Made by a program: the position numbers and the translations under genes
Part shown: piece after piece, positions 7,407 to 16,748 of the stretch
How the letters are laid out: the number at the start of each line of letters is the position of its first letter
Numbering within the stretch: position 1 is the stretch's first letter
Notes under the pieces: model-generated
Seen by the model: only the letters and a program-made list of their open reading frames with translations
The model's database searches: none
Told to the model about the DNA's origin: nothing
Assembly: GCA_019636245.1 (NCBI GenBank)
Contig: JAHBXX010000006.1
Location: 104,969 to 168,968 of the forward strand
Direction of reading: 5' to 3'
Origin: Planctomycetota bacterium
Lineage (GTDB): Bacteria; Planctomycetota; UBA1135; UBA2386
Length of the DNA stretch: 64,000 nucleotides

Positions 7407-8357
7407 ATGAACGACGAAGGCAAGGGCGACATTGGGGGTGGCGGCGGGTCCAGGCAACCCGTGCACCGCCCCGTCCTGTTGTCCGAAGTGATGGCGGCTC
7501 TCTCGCTGCGCGAGGGACTCGTGGTCGTCGATGGTACGGTCGGGGCTGGTGGGCACGCGAGGGCAATCGTGCAGGCCATCGGTCCGGACGGTGTGTTGGT
7601 GGGACTCGACCGGGACAGCGAGATCCTGGCTGCTGCGCGGGCGCAGCTGTCCACGCCGGCCGGCGACGGCCGCGCAGGGGCCAGGGTCTCGCTGCACCAC
7701 CTTCCCTTCTCGGACATGCGCGAGGCGCTGCGGGCGGCCGGACACGACCGCTGCGATCGCGTGCTGCTCGACCTGGGCGTGAGTTCCTTGCAGCTGGATC
7801 GTCCCGAACGGGGGTTTTCGTTCATGGCCGACGGGCCTCTCGACATGCGGATGGACACCTCGCAGCCGACGACGGCCGCCGATTGGCTGGCCCGAGCCGG
7901 CGAGGTGGAGCTGGCGGACACGATCTTCCGCTACGGCGAGGAGCGCCACAGCCGCCGCATCGCGCGCCATCTGGTGGCGGCCCGGCGGCGCACGCCGATC
8001 GTGCGCACCGGCCAGCTCGCCCGCCTGGTCGTCGAAGCGCTGCCGGCGCCCGCGCGGCAAGGCCGCATCCATCCCGCGACGCGCACCTTCCAGGCGCTGC
8101 GCATCCGCGTCAACGACGAGCTCGGCGAGCTGGAGCGCGGGCTCGAGGCGGCGCGCGACTGCCTGCGTCCCGGCGGGCGTCTGTGCGTGCTGACGTTCCA
8201 CTCGCTGGAGGACCGGATCGTCAAGCACTACCTGCGCGCCCACTTCGAGGTCGTGACCAGGAAGCCGACCGAGCCGTCGCCCGACGAGGTGCGTGCGAAC
8301 CCGCGCGCGCGCAGCGCCAAGCTGCGCTGCGGCGTCCGCCGGGAGGAAGCGGCATGA
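7407..8357 (+). CDS. rsmH: 16S rRNA (cytosine1402-N4)-methyltransferase RsmH
   Basis: RsmH (MraW) transfers a methyl group from S-adenosylmethionine to N4 of C1402 in the 16S rRNA decoding site. The 316-residue length is normal. Visible motifs are the AdoMet site VDGTVGAGGHA (residues 41-51), DLGVSSLQLDRPERGFSF, PLDMRMD, and the C-terminal NPRARSAKLR. ATG 7407 is preceded by AGGGAAG. It is second in the cluster, after mraZ, and its stop overlaps the ftsL-like start (ATGA). Confidence 0.97.
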   Translation: MNDEGKGDIGGGGGSRQPVHRPVLLSEVMAALSLREGLVVVDGTVGAGGHARAIVQAIGPDGVLVGLDRDSEILAAARAQLSTPAGDGRAGARVSLHHLPFSDMREALRAAGHDRCDRVLLDLGVSSLQLDRPERGFSFMADGPLDMRMDTSQPTTAADWLARAGEVELADTIFRYGEERHSRRIARHLVAARRRTPIVRTGQLARLVVEALPAPARQGRIHPATRTFQALRIRVNDELGELERGLEAARDCLRPGGRLCVLTFHSLEDRIVKHYLRAHFEVVTRKPTEPSPDEVRANPRARSAKLRCGVRREEAA

Positions 8358-8608
8358 GGTGGCTCTGCGCCGGTCTGCTGTTCGCGCTGGCGGTGGCGCT
8401 GGCGATCGGCACGGTCGCCATCCGCGCCGGCAACGCGGCCTTGCGCCACCAGGTCGAGCTCACCTACGCCGACATCCAGGACCGCATCGTCGAGCTGCGC
8501 CGGCTGTCCGTCGAGGGCGCCGAGGCGGCGAAGCCCGAGCGGCTGGCGCGGTCGCTGTGGACCCACTGGCACGCCGAAGCGCGGCGCCGGCAGGAGTCGC
8601 TGCAATGA
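8354..8608 (+). CDS. ftsL: FtsL-like small division membrane protein
   Basis: An 84-residue bitopic protein: a single N-terminal membrane helix (residues 5-25) followed by a short helical, Arg/Glu-rich extracytoplasmic part. Sequence conservation in FtsL is very low. The call rests on size, topology and position between rsmH and the penicillin-binding protein, which is the canonical FtsL place. It overlaps both neighbours by ATGA, so it is tightly coupled. FtsL normally recruits FtsW and FtsI to the septum; how it acts without a local ftsQ or ftsZ is unclear. Confidence 0.65.
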   Translation: MRWLCAGLLFALAVALAIGTVAIRAGNAALRHQVELTYADIQDRIVELRRLSVEGAEAAKPERLARSLWTHWHAEARRRQESLQ

Positions 8609-10641
8609 GGCTCGGGGAACGGCTGCGGTTGCGCCTCGCGTTCGGCGTGCTCGGCCTGGTGCCGTTGTTCCTGACCGGCTGGCTCGGCTACCTCCAGGTC
8701 GCCCAGGCCGGCGAGCTGCCGCGGGACGGTCGGGCCCCGCTGCGGCTCGAGCCGGCGACCGCCGACCGGCAGGCCTGGCGCCGCGAGGTGGTGCCGGCGC
8801 CGCGCGGCACCATCGTCGACCGCAACGGCAGCGTGCTGGCGATCGACTGCGAGACCTACGACGTGCGCGCGCTGGTCGCGGTGCCGGCCAAGGTGGGGCG
8901 GACCTGCGAGTCGATGCGGCAGTGGCTCGACGAGCTGGCGGCGGACTTCGCGCGGGCGATGGTGGCCGACCCCGAGCTCGCCGACCGCGGCGCGTCGCTG
9001 CGCGGCCACCTCGAGCAGTTCCGCGCCCGGCTCGGGGCGGCGTTCCGCATCGACGAGCTGCCCCAGGCCGGGCCGGTGCCCGACGGGCATCCCCGCCGCG
9101 CCGACCTGCGCCTCTGCGGCGACGTCGACGTGCTGCCCGTGGTCGAGGCGCTGCGCGAGATCGGCGAGCGCCGCGGCTCGGTGACCATGCACTTCCTGCG
9201 CACCTTCCGGCGCTCGCACCCGGACCGGGACGCGACCTTCGGCATCGTCGGCCACGTCGCCACCGAGTGGGTCGAGGACCCGGCTGGACGGCAGTTGCGC
9301 ACCCACGGCGTCTGCGGCCTGGAGTCGTGGGCGGTGCTCGACGGCGGCCAGGCGCTGGCGCGGCCGTTCCTGCGCGACGGCGCCGGCCGGCCGTACTTCG
9401 TCGGTCCGCTGCAGGCGCAGCCGGTGCCGAACGTGCTGCACAGCACGCTGGACCTCGACCTGCAGCGGGCCGCCGTGCGCGAACTGGCGCAGCAGGCCGA
9501 GGCCGGCGCGCGCGAGGGCAACGTGACGATCCCGAAGTGGGGCGCCCTGGTGCTGGTCGAGATCGCGACCGGCGACGTGCTGGCGGCGGCGTCGTGGCAT
9601 CGCGGCGTGGCGCGGCAGGAGGCCGCCGCCTTCACGCCCTACCAGAGCCTCTACGAGCCGGGCTCGATCGTGAAGCCGTTGGTGTTCGCCTACGCGCTCG
9701 AGGCCGGGCGGCTCGACTGGGCGCACCGCTTCGACTGCTCGCCGGGCGGCGGCGACTACCGGGAGCGCATCGGCGGGGTCGGCAGCCGCGTCGTGCGCGA
9801 CGACCACCCCTGCGGCGTGCTGACGCCGCACGGCATCCTGGTCAACAGCTCGAACATCGGCGCCGCCTACGTCGGGCTGCAGCTCGACCGCGACCAGTGG
9901 CGGGACTACATGCGCTTCTACGGCTTCGGCGACTCGCTGGGCCTGCAACTGCCGCACGAACGGCGCGGCGGCACCGATGCCCGGTCCTTCGACGCCTCGA
10001 TCCCGCTGCGGTCGTTCCGCCGCAACAGCGCGATCTCGTTCTCGTTCGGCTACGAGATGCAGGTGACGGCGCTGCACGTGGCCCGCGCCTACCTGCGCCT
10101 GTTCCGCGGCGGCGACGCCGACCTGCGGGTCTGCCGCGGCGTCGAGATCGGCGGCGAGTGGCACCCGGCCCCGGCTGCGAGCGGGCAGGACCGGCGCCTG
10201 CGGCCCGACGTCATCGAGCGGGTGCACGCGGCGATGGTCGACGTGGTGAGCGCCGAGCCGGGGGCGACGGGCTCGCACCTGCACGGCCGCATGCTGCGCG
10301 AGAGCGGCATCGACCTGCACGGCCTCGTCGCCGGCAAGACCGGCACGGCGGCCAGCCGGATCGGGATCCCCGGCCGCGGCAAGGTCGACGTGCGCAACGC
10401 CAGCTTCGTCGGCGTGCTGCCCGCGGCGTCGCCGCGGTGGCTCGCCGTGTGCGTGTTGCAGAAGGATGATAATGCGCGGTTCTACGGCGGCAGCTATGCT
10501 GCGCCGCCTGCGGTCCGCCTGCTGCTCCAGTGCCAGAACCTGGAGCAGCGGCGGCAGCGGCACGAGGAACCGCGGCGCGTGGCGAACGGTCAGGTTCGCG
10601 ACGCGCGGGGCTCTCCTGGTGATTCAGGCTGGGGTCGTTGA
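8605..10641 (+). CDS. ftsI: Penicillin-binding protein, FtsI-type transpeptidase
   Basis: A 678-residue class B penicillin-binding protein that cross-links peptidoglycan at the septum. There is an N-terminal membrane anchor (residues 10-31), then a PBP dimerisation region with APRGTIVDRNG near 72, then the transpeptidase domain. All three catalytic motifs are present: SIVK with nucleophile Ser354 and Lys357, SSN at 415-417, and KTG at 578-580. The start overlaps ftsL by ATGA. No PASTA domains are present. The last 35 residues are Arg/Gln-rich. Position in the cluster identifies it as the FtsI orthologue. Confidence 0.93.
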   Translation: MRLGERLRLRLAFGVLGLVPLFLTGWLGYLQVAQAGELPRDGRAPLRLEPATADRQAWRREVVPAPRGTIVDRNGSVLAIDCETYDVRALVAVPAKVGRTCESMRQWLDELAADFARAMVADPELADRGASLRGHLEQFRARLGAAFRIDELPQAGPVPDGHPRRADLRLCGDVDVLPVVEALREIGERRGSVTMHFLRTFRRSHPDRDATFGIVGHVATEWVEDPAGRQLRTHGVCGLESWAVLDGGQALARPFLRDGAGRPYFVGPLQAQPVPNVLHSTLDLDLQRAAVRELAQQAEAGAREGNVTIPKWGALVLVEIATGDVLAAASWHRGVARQEAAAFTPYQSLYEPGSIVKPLVFAYALEAGRLDWAHRFDCSPGGGDYRERIGGVGSRVVRDDHPCGVLTPHGILVNSSNIGAAYVGLQLDRDQWRDYMRFYGFGDSLGLQLPHERRGGTDARSFDASIPLRSFRRNSAISFSFGYEMQVTALHVARAYLRLFRGGDADLRVCRGVEIGGEWHPAPAASGQDRRLRPDVIERVHAAMVDVVSAEPGATGSHLHGRMLRESGIDLHGLVAGKTGTAASRIGIPGRGKVDVRNASFVGVLPAASPRWLAVCVLQKDDNARFYGGSYAAPPAVRLLLQCQNLEQRRQRHEEPRRVANGQVRDARGSPGDSGWGR

Positions 10642-10669
10642 CCCCAGAGACAAGGCGGTAGGGCGGCAG

Positions 10670-12205
10670 ATGAGTGAGTTGGCCTACCCGTCCGGACTCC
10701 CGTCCGGGCAGGGCTTCGTTCGCCTGCGCGAGCTGCGGGACTGCCTGCAGCCGCGCGAGGTGCTGCGCTGGCGCGACCTCGCGGTCGACGGCTTGGCGTT
10801 CCATTCGGCCGAGGTGCGGCCGGGCAACCTGTTCTTCGCCATCCGCGGCAGCCGCAACGACGGCACCGCCTACGCGCAGCAGGCCGTGGCCCGCGGCGCC
10901 GTCGCCGTCGTCGCCGAGGAGGCCCTGCCGGTGCCGGTGCCCGTGCTGCTGGTCGACAACGCCCGCACGGCGCTGGCGGACGCGGCGCGCTACTACTACC
11001 ACGACCCGTCGCGCGCGCTGTCGGTGGTCGGCGTCACCGGCACCAACGGCAAGACCACGACCGCCCATCTGATCCGCGCCTGCCTGCAGGCCGACCGCCG
11101 GCAGACGGGGCTGCTCGGCACCATCGCCTACGAGTTCGGCGGCCGGCGCATCCCGGCGGCGAACACGACGCCGGATCCGGTGCGCATCCACGGCTATCTG
11201 CGCGAGATGGTCGACCGCTTCGCCAGCGCCTGCGTGATGGAGGTGTCGAGCCACAGCCTCGACCAGGACCGCGTGCGCGGCGTGCGCTTCGCCACCGCCG
11301 TGTTCACCAACCTGAGCCAGGACCACCTCGACTACCACGCGTCGATGGCCGCCTACCGCGAGGCCAAGTCCCGGTTGTTCCGGAGCCTCGAGGCCGGCGC
11401 CACCGCGGTGCTGAACCGCGACGACGCCGCCTCGCTGGCCATGGCGGATGCGCTCGGCCCCGGGGTCCGCGTGCTCTGGTACGGGCTGTCGCCGGAGGCG
11501 GACATCCGGGCCGAGAACGTGCAGCCCGGCCCCGACGGCACGCGCTTCTCGCTGGTGATGCCGCACGGACGCGTCGAACTGCTGCTGCGGCTGGTCGGCC
11601 TGCACAACGTGCAGAACGCCCTGGCGGCCGCGGCGGCGGCGCTGTCGCTCGGCGCCAGCGAGCTGACCGTCGCGTCGGCGCTCGAGGACGCGCGCTCCGT
11701 GCCGGGCCGGCTCGAACTGGTCGAGGCGCCCGTCGGCCGCGGCGGTCGCGTGCGCACCTTCGTCGACTACGCCCACACGCCGGATGCGCTCGACCAGGTC
11801 TGCGGCACCCTGGCCGCCCTCTGCGAGGGTCGGCTGCACGTGGTCTTCGGCTGCGGCGGCGACCGCGATCGCGGCAAGCGGGCGCCGATGGCCGCGGCGG
11901 TCGCGCGCCATGCGCACGTGGCCTACCTGACGAGCGACAATCCGCGCAGCGAGGATCCGGAGGCGATCCTCGACGCGATGATGCCCGGCCTCGAGGGCAG
12001 CGCCTGCGCCCACCAGCGCGTCGTCGACCGCGCCGAGGCGATCCGCGCGGCGATCGCCGCGGCGGCGCCGGGCGACACGGTGCTGATCGCCGGCAAGGGC
12101 CACGAGACCTACCAGATCTTCAAGGACAGCGTCGTGCCGTTCGACGATCGGCTCGAGGCCACGCGCGCGCTCGCCGCGAGGGAGGCAGGATGGTTGCACC
12201 GATGA
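10670..12205 (+). CDS. murE: UDP-MurNAc-L-Ala-D-Glu:meso-diaminopimelate ligase MurE
   Basis: ATP-dependent cytoplasmic ligase adding the third stem-peptide residue. 511 residues. The ATP site reads GVTGTNGKTTT, and DNPR at residues 423-426 is the signature of meso-diaminopimelate-adding MurE rather than the lysine type. This predicts a Gram-negative-type stem peptide. ATG 10670 is chosen because it lies just after the PBP stop and starts a normal N-terminal domain; the open frame further upstream is low quality. Confidence 0.96.
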   Translation: MSELAYPSGLPSGQGFVRLRELRDCLQPREVLRWRDLAVDGLAFHSAEVRPGNLFFAIRGSRNDGTAYAQQAVARGAVAVVAEEALPVPVPVLLVDNARTALADAARYYYHDPSRALSVVGVTGTNGKTTTAHLIRACLQADRRQTGLLGTIAYEFGGRRIPAANTTPDPVRIHGYLREMVDRFASACVMEVSSHSLDQDRVRGVRFATAVFTNLSQDHLDYHASMAAYREAKSRLFRSLEAGATAVLNRDDAASLAMADALGPGVRVLWYGLSPEADIRAENVQPGPDGTRFSLVMPHGRVELLLRLVGLHNVQNALAAAAAALSLGASELTVASALEDARSVPGRLELVEAPVGRGGRVRTFVDYAHTPDALDQVCGTLAALCEGRLHVVFGCGGDRDRGKRAPMAAAVARHAHVAYLTSDNPRSEDPEAILDAMMPGLEGSACAHQRVVDRAEAIRAAIAAAAPGDTVLIAGKGHETYQIFKDSVVPFDDRLEATRALAAREAGWLHR

Positions 12206-13683
12206 GCGATCGTTCCCAGGCAGGCGCCCAGGACGGAGTCGCCCCGCGTCGGGCGCGCGGCGCCGGCGCCTCGTGGCTCACCGCCGCGGCGGTGGCGCGC
12301 GCCACCGGCGGCGAGGTGGTGGCCCGCGGCGCCGCGGCGCGCACGGTGTCGACCGACTCCCGTGGCGACTGCGAAGGGCGCCTGTTCGTCGCCCTGCGCG
12401 GCCCCAACCACGACGGCCACCGCCACTGCGGCGAAGCGCTGCAGCGCGGCGCCGTGGGGCTGGTCGTCGACCAGGCCTTCGACGTCGCGTCGTTGCCGAA
12501 CAGGCTGCGCCCGGCGTTCGTCGTGCGCGTGGCCGACACCGGCAAGGCCCTGCTCGACCTCGCCGCCGAGCACCGGCGCCGCCATCGGGCGCGCGTGGTC
12601 GGCGTCACCGGCTCGTGCGGCAAGACCTCGACCAAGGACTGGCTCGGCACGGTGCTGGCCGCGGCGATGCCCACGGTGCGCTCGCCGGCCTCGTTCAACA
12701 ACCAGGTCGGCGTGCCGCTGACGCTGTTCGCGATCGAGCCCAGCACGCGGGCGGCGGTCATCGAGATCGGCACCAACGCGCCCGGCGAGATCGCGCAGCT
12801 CACCGCCGTGGTGCGTCCGGACATCGGCATCGTCACCTGCGTGGCGCCGGCCCACCTCGAGGGGCTGGGCTCGCTGGACGGCGTGCGGGCGGAGAAGTCG
12901 GCGCTGCCGGCCGGTCTCGCCGCCGACGGCCTCTGCATCCTCAACGGCGACGACGCGTCCTGCCGCGCGATGGCCGCGGCGACGCGGGCCAGGGTCCAGT
13001 TCACCAGCGTCACGCGGCGCACCGACTGGTTCGCGACCGAAGTGCGCTTCCACGCGCTGGGCACGACCTTCCTGCTGCGCGGCGAGCGACCGGTGACGCT
13101 GCCGCGGCTGGGCACCCACAACGTCTACAACGCGCTCAGCGTGATCGCCGCGGCCTGCCACCTCGGCATGGCCGAGGAGGACGTGCTGCGGGCGCTGGCG
13201 AGCGTGCCGTCGGCGGCGCGCCGGCTCGAGCCCAAGCGCGCCGGCGAGGTCACGATCTTCGACGACACCTACAACATGAACCCGCACTCGGCGCGGGCGG
13301 CGCTGCAGGCGCTCGCCGGTCTCGGCAACGTCGGCCGGCGCGTCGTCGTGTTCGGCGAGATGCTGGAACTCGGTACCGAGAGCCGGCGACTGCACGAGGA
13401 ACTCGGCGCCGAGGTGGTGCGGACCCGTCAGGACGAGCTGCTGTGCGTCGGCGACGGGGCGCGGCCGATCGCCGATGGCGCCCTCGCCGCCGGCATGCCG
13501 ACGGCCCGCGTGCACGTCGTGGCCGACGCGAACGCGGCCTTCGAGTGGCTGCAGCAAGGCCTGCGGCCCGGGGACCGCGTGCTCTGCAAGGCCTCCCGCC
13601 GCATCGCCCTCGACCGGCTGGTCGACCGGCTGCACGCCGAACTGCTGCAGGCGGCTGGCCACGGCGCGGCGGAGCAGGGCTGA
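12190..13683 (+). CDS. murF: UDP-MurNAc-tripeptide:D-Ala-D-Ala ligase MurF
   Basis: Adds the D-Ala-D-Ala dipeptide to complete the UDP-MurNAc pentapeptide. 497 residues with the Mur ligase P-loop GVTGSCGKTSTK near residue 140, NNQVGVPLTL, and DDTYNMNPHS in the C-terminal domain. Two starts are possible: ATG 12190, which follows GGAGG by four bases, and ATG 12202, which overlaps the murE stop as ATGA. I kept 12190 for its Shine-Dalgarno. Confidence 0.95.
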   Translation: MVAPMSDRSQAGAQDGVAPRRARGAGASWLTAAAVARATGGEVVARGAAARTVSTDSRGDCEGRLFVALRGPNHDGHRHCGEALQRGAVGLVVDQAFDVASLPNRLRPAFVVRVADTGKALLDLAAEHRRRHRARVVGVTGSCGKTSTKDWLGTVLAAAMPTVRSPASFNNQVGVPLTLFAIEPSTRAAVIEIGTNAPGEIAQLTAVVRPDIGIVTCVAPAHLEGLGSLDGVRAEKSALPAGLAADGLCILNGDDASCRAMAAATRARVQFTSVTRRTDWFATEVRFHALGTTFLLRGERPVTLPRLGTHNVYNALSVIAAACHLGMAEEDVLRALASVPSAARRLEPKRAGEVTIFDDTYNMNPHSARAALQALAGLGNVGRRVVVFGEMLELGTESRRLHEELGAEVVRTRQDELLCVGDGARPIADGALAAGMPTARVHVVADANAAFEWLQQGLRPGDRVLCKASRRIALDRLVDRLHAELLQAAGHGAAEQG

Positions 13684-13685
13684 CC

Positions 13686-14804
13686 ATGTTCCACTGGCTC
13701 GCACCCTGGATCCTGTCGGAGGATGCCTGCCGCCTCCTCGGCTACATCTCCTTCCGGACCGCGGGTGCGGCGGTGACGGCTTTCCTGCTGGCGATCCTGC
13801 TGGGGCCGCGCGTCATCGGATGGCTGCAGCGGCTCGGCGTCGGCGAACGGGTCGACGGCACCGGCTCGCAGCGGCTCGAGGAACTGCACGCGCACAAGCG
13901 CGGCACGCCGACGATGGGCGGGGTGTTCGTGGTCGGGGCGATCCTGCTGGCCGCGGTCTGCTGGCTGCGCTTCGACGGCGAGAACCGCTTCTCCTGGCCG
14001 GGCATCGTGCTGATCGGCGGCTTCGCGGCGGTCGGCTTCTGGGACGACTGGGTGAAGCTGCACAACCCGCTGAAGCGCGGCATCGGCAAGCGCGAGAAGC
14101 AGGGGGCGCTGACCGCGCTCGCGCTGCTGGTGGCGCTGTGGCTGCTGGTGCCGGCGGGGCTGCAGGCGGGCCTCGGCGGTCCGCACCTCTACGTGCCGTT
14201 CCTGAAGGACATCGCCGTGCCGCTCGCGATCGGCTACGGCACGCCGTTCCTGCTGCTGGCGGTGCTGGTGCTGACCGGCGCCGCGAACGCCGTGAACCTC
14301 ACCGACGGCCTCGATGGTCTGGCCACCGGCTGCATCGCCACGGCGGCCGTCGCCTACGCCGGCATCACCTACGCCGTCGGGCGCGTCGACTGGTCGACCT
14401 ACCTGCTGGTGCCGCACGTCGCCGGCGCCGGCGAGATGGCGGTGCTGATGGGCGCCCTGCTCGGCGGCGCGCTCGGCTTCCTGTGGTTCAACGCCGCGCC
14501 GGCGCTGGTGTTCATGGGCGACGTCGGCAGTCTCGGGCTCGGCGGCGCGCTCGGCTACGCTGCTCTGGTCAGCCGCACCGAACTGGTGCTGCTGGTCGTC
14601 GGCGGCGTGTTCGTCGTCGAGGCGCTGTCGGTGATCCTGCAGGTGGCATCGTTCCGGCTGCGCGGCAAGCGGATCTTCCGCTGCGCGCCGCTGCACCATC
14701 ACTTCCAGTTCGGCGGCATGCCGGAGACCCGCGTCGTCGTTCGCACCTGGGTCGTCTCGGCGCTGCTCGCCCTCTGCAGCCTGGCGCTGTTCAAGGTGCG
14801 CTGA
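13686..14804 (+). CDS. mraY: Phospho-MurNAc-pentapeptide transferase MraY
   Basis: Integral membrane enzyme that transfers phospho-MurNAc-pentapeptide to undecaprenyl phosphate, forming lipid I. 372 residues and about ten membrane helices. Key sequences are HKRGTPTMGG, DDWVK, KREKQ, NAVNLTDGLDGLATG (catalytic Asp region), MGDVGSLGLGG and PLHHHFQ. The usual GDTGSLALGG motif has Val in place of Thr. It starts two bases after murF and ends one base before ftsW, so there is no room for the murD that commonly follows mraY. Confidence 0.96.
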   Translation: MFHWLAPWILSEDACRLLGYISFRTAGAAVTAFLLAILLGPRVIGWLQRLGVGERVDGTGSQRLEELHAHKRGTPTMGGVFVVGAILLAAVCWLRFDGENRFSWPGIVLIGGFAAVGFWDDWVKLHNPLKRGIGKREKQGALTALALLVALWLLVPAGLQAGLGGPHLYVPFLKDIAVPLAIGYGTPFLLLAVLVLTGAANAVNLTDGLDGLATGCIATAAVAYAGITYAVGRVDWSTYLLVPHVAGAGEMAVLMGALLGGALGFLWFNAAPALVFMGDVGSLGLGGALGYAALVSRTELVLLVVGGVFVVEALSVILQVASFRLRGKRIFRCAPLHHHFQFGGMPETRVVVRTWVVSALLALCSLALFKVR

Positions 14805-14805
14805 C

Positions 14806-15972
14806 ATGACGGCCGTCGCCAGCAGCAGCCGCCGTCCCGCCGCCGCGTCGCACCTGCGCGAACTCGACTGGCTGATGCTGGTCACGGTCGCCCTGTGCTG
14901 CCTCGGCCTGGTGATGGCGGTGTCGGTGCGCGGCGCGCAGGTCGCGGTCGGCCCGCTCGACGTGATGAAGCAGCAGGGCACCAAGCTGCTCGCCGCGCTG
15001 GTCGCCTTCCTGCTCGCCGCCCTGCTGCCGATGTCGTTCGTGCGCCGCGCGGCGATGCCGGCGTTCCTGTGCGCCACGGCCGCCTGCTGCCTCGTGCCGC
15101 TGGTCGGCACCGAGATCAACGGCGCCCACCGCTGGGTCCGCATCGGCACGATCCAGTTCCAGCCGGTCGAACCGGCGCGGTTCTTCCTGGTGCTGGCGAT
15201 CTCGTGGCTGATGGCCCGCGCCGGCCACGGCGTCAGCAGCTTCCGGACGGGCTTCCTGCCGGCCATGGGCTGCGCGCTGCTGCTGGCCGGCGCCCTGCTG
15301 CTGCAGCCCGACCACGGCAACGCGCTGCTGGTGCTCGCCCTGGCCAGCTGGCTGGCGATCGTCGCCGGCGTGCGCTTCCTGCACTTCCTGCCGTTCGTGG
15401 TCCTCGGCCTCGGGGCGTTCGCCTTCCTCGCCGCGCGCCACGCCTACGTGCGCGACCGCCTGACCGGCTTCCTCGCCACGCGCGCCGATTCGCAGGTCGG
15501 GCTCGGCCTGATCGCGGTGGGCTCGGGCGGCCTGTTCGGCCGCGGCCTCGGCCAGGGCTGGATGAAGATGAACTACGTGCCGGAGGCGCACAACGACTTC
15601 GTGTTCGCCATCGTCGCCGAGGAACTCGGCTTCATGGGCTCGCTGTTCGTGCTGGCCGCGTTCACGACCTTCGGCTTCGTCTGCTACCGGCTCGCCATGA
15701 AGATGCGGGACCCCTTCCTGCGCTACGTGGTCTGCGGCTACGCTGTGATGGTCTGCATGCAAGCGGCCGTGAACCTGCTCGTGGTCAGCGGGTGGGCGCC
15801 GGCCAAGGGCATCGACCTGCCGTTCGTCAGCACGGGCGGCACGAGCCTGATGTTCTGTCTTGCCGCCGTGGGCCTGATCGGCAACGCCGCGCGCACCGAT
15901 CAGGCGGGCGTGTTCTCGTCTTACGATTCCTTCGCTGTCAACCGAAGCCAACCGAACCCAGGGAGGGTGTGA
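14806..15972 (+). CDS. ftsW: FtsW/RodA-family lipid II polymerase (FtsW)
   Basis: A SEDS-family glycosyltransferase that polymerises lipid II with its partner class B PBP. 388 residues and about ten membrane helices. Family motifs: GAHRWVRIGTIQFQPVEPAR, LLQPDHGNALL, and VSTGGTSLM near the C-terminus. Its position directly after mraY and near ftsI supports FtsW rather than RodA. The stop overlaps the start of the LysM gene (TGATG). Confidence 0.93.
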   Translation: MTAVASSSRRPAAASHLRELDWLMLVTVALCCLGLVMAVSVRGAQVAVGPLDVMKQQGTKLLAALVAFLLAALLPMSFVRRAAMPAFLCATAACCLVPLVGTEINGAHRWVRIGTIQFQPVEPARFFLVLAISWLMARAGHGVSSFRTGFLPAMGCALLLAGALLLQPDHGNALLVLALASWLAIVAGVRFLHFLPFVVLGLGAFAFLAARHAYVRDRLTGFLATRADSQVGLGLIAVGSGGLFGRGLGQGWMKMNYVPEAHNDFVFAIVAEELGFMGSLFVLAAFTTFGFVCYRLAMKMRDPFLRYVVCGYAVMVCMQAAVNLLVVSGWAPAKGIDLPFVSTGGTSLMFCLAAVGLIGNAARTDQAGVFSSYDSFAVNRSQPNPGRV

Positions 15973-16742
15973 TGGGCCAGCTCGAGAAGTACGGCCTCTA
16001 CGTTCTTTGCCTCGTCATCTTCTTGATCCTCGGCGTCACCATCTGGGGTGGCGGCGACGCGCCGCCGGTGCGGCGCACGACGGCGACCTCGGGCCTGAAC
16101 GCCATTGCCCCGCCCGGGACCGGAGCGGCGGCGCGTCCGGCGCCGGGCGGGGGCACCCTGGACCTGAAGGCCCTGCTGCAGCCCGGGCCACAGCCGTCGA
16201 CGGTGGCCAAGCCGGTCGATGCGCCGGCGGTGCGCGGCGAGCCGTCGTCGGCTCCGACGCAGGGCGGCAAGGTGCCGCCGGTGGGAGGCAACGCAGGCGC
16301 CGACGCGACGGCGGAGCCGCCGCCGGCGACGCGCCCGACCTACCGCGTGAAGCAGGGGGACACCTTCGACAGCATCGCCCGCGAGCAGCTGGGCAACGCC
16401 GCGCGCCGGACCGAGATCGCGCGCCTGAACCCCGGGGTGCGGCCGGAGCGGCTGGCGATCGGCACCGTGCTGGTGTTGCCGTCGGCGGCGTCGCCAGCGC
16501 CGGCCCCGGCGCCGGTCGCCAAGGCCGACGCGGCCAGGTCCGACGGTGCGGCGCGCACCGAGGCGTCGGCCTCGCGCGGCGGCGTCGTGGCCTACAAGGT
16601 CGCCAAGAGCGACACCTTCGAGGGCATCGCCTCGCGCCAGCTCGGCGACCGCAAGCGCGTCGCCGAGATCCGCGAACTGAACCCGGACGTCGATCCGACG
16701 CGATTGCGCGTCGGCCAGGAGATCCGGCTGCCCAAGCAGTGA
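15972..16742 (+). CDS. LysM-repeat membrane protein inside the dcw cluster
   Basis: A 256-residue protein with one N-terminal membrane helix (about residues 9-25, LYVLCLVIFLILGVTIW), a Pro/Ala-rich linker of about 95 residues and two LysM domains (about residues 124-170 and 208-255). LysM domains bind GlcNAc in peptidoglycan. The helix has no signal-peptidase-like end, so the protein is probably tethered with its LysM repeats outside. The ATG overlaps the ftsW stop and murG follows after six bases, so it is expressed with lipid II synthesis genes. I infer a cell-wall-binding accessory role. It has no catalytic domain. Confidence 0.8.
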   Translation: MGQLEKYGLYVLCLVIFLILGVTIWGGGDAPPVRRTTATSGLNAIAPPGTGAAARPAPGGGTLDLKALLQPGPQPSTVAKPVDAPAVRGEPSSAPTQGGKVPPVGGNAGADATAEPPPATRPTYRVKQGDTFDSIAREQLGNAARRTEIARLNPGVRPERLAIGTVLVLPSAASPAPAPAPVAKADAARSDGAARTEASASRGGVVAYKVAKSDTFEGIASRQLGDRKRVAEIRELNPDVDPTRLRVGQEIRLPKQ

Positions 16743-16748
16743 CCCGCC

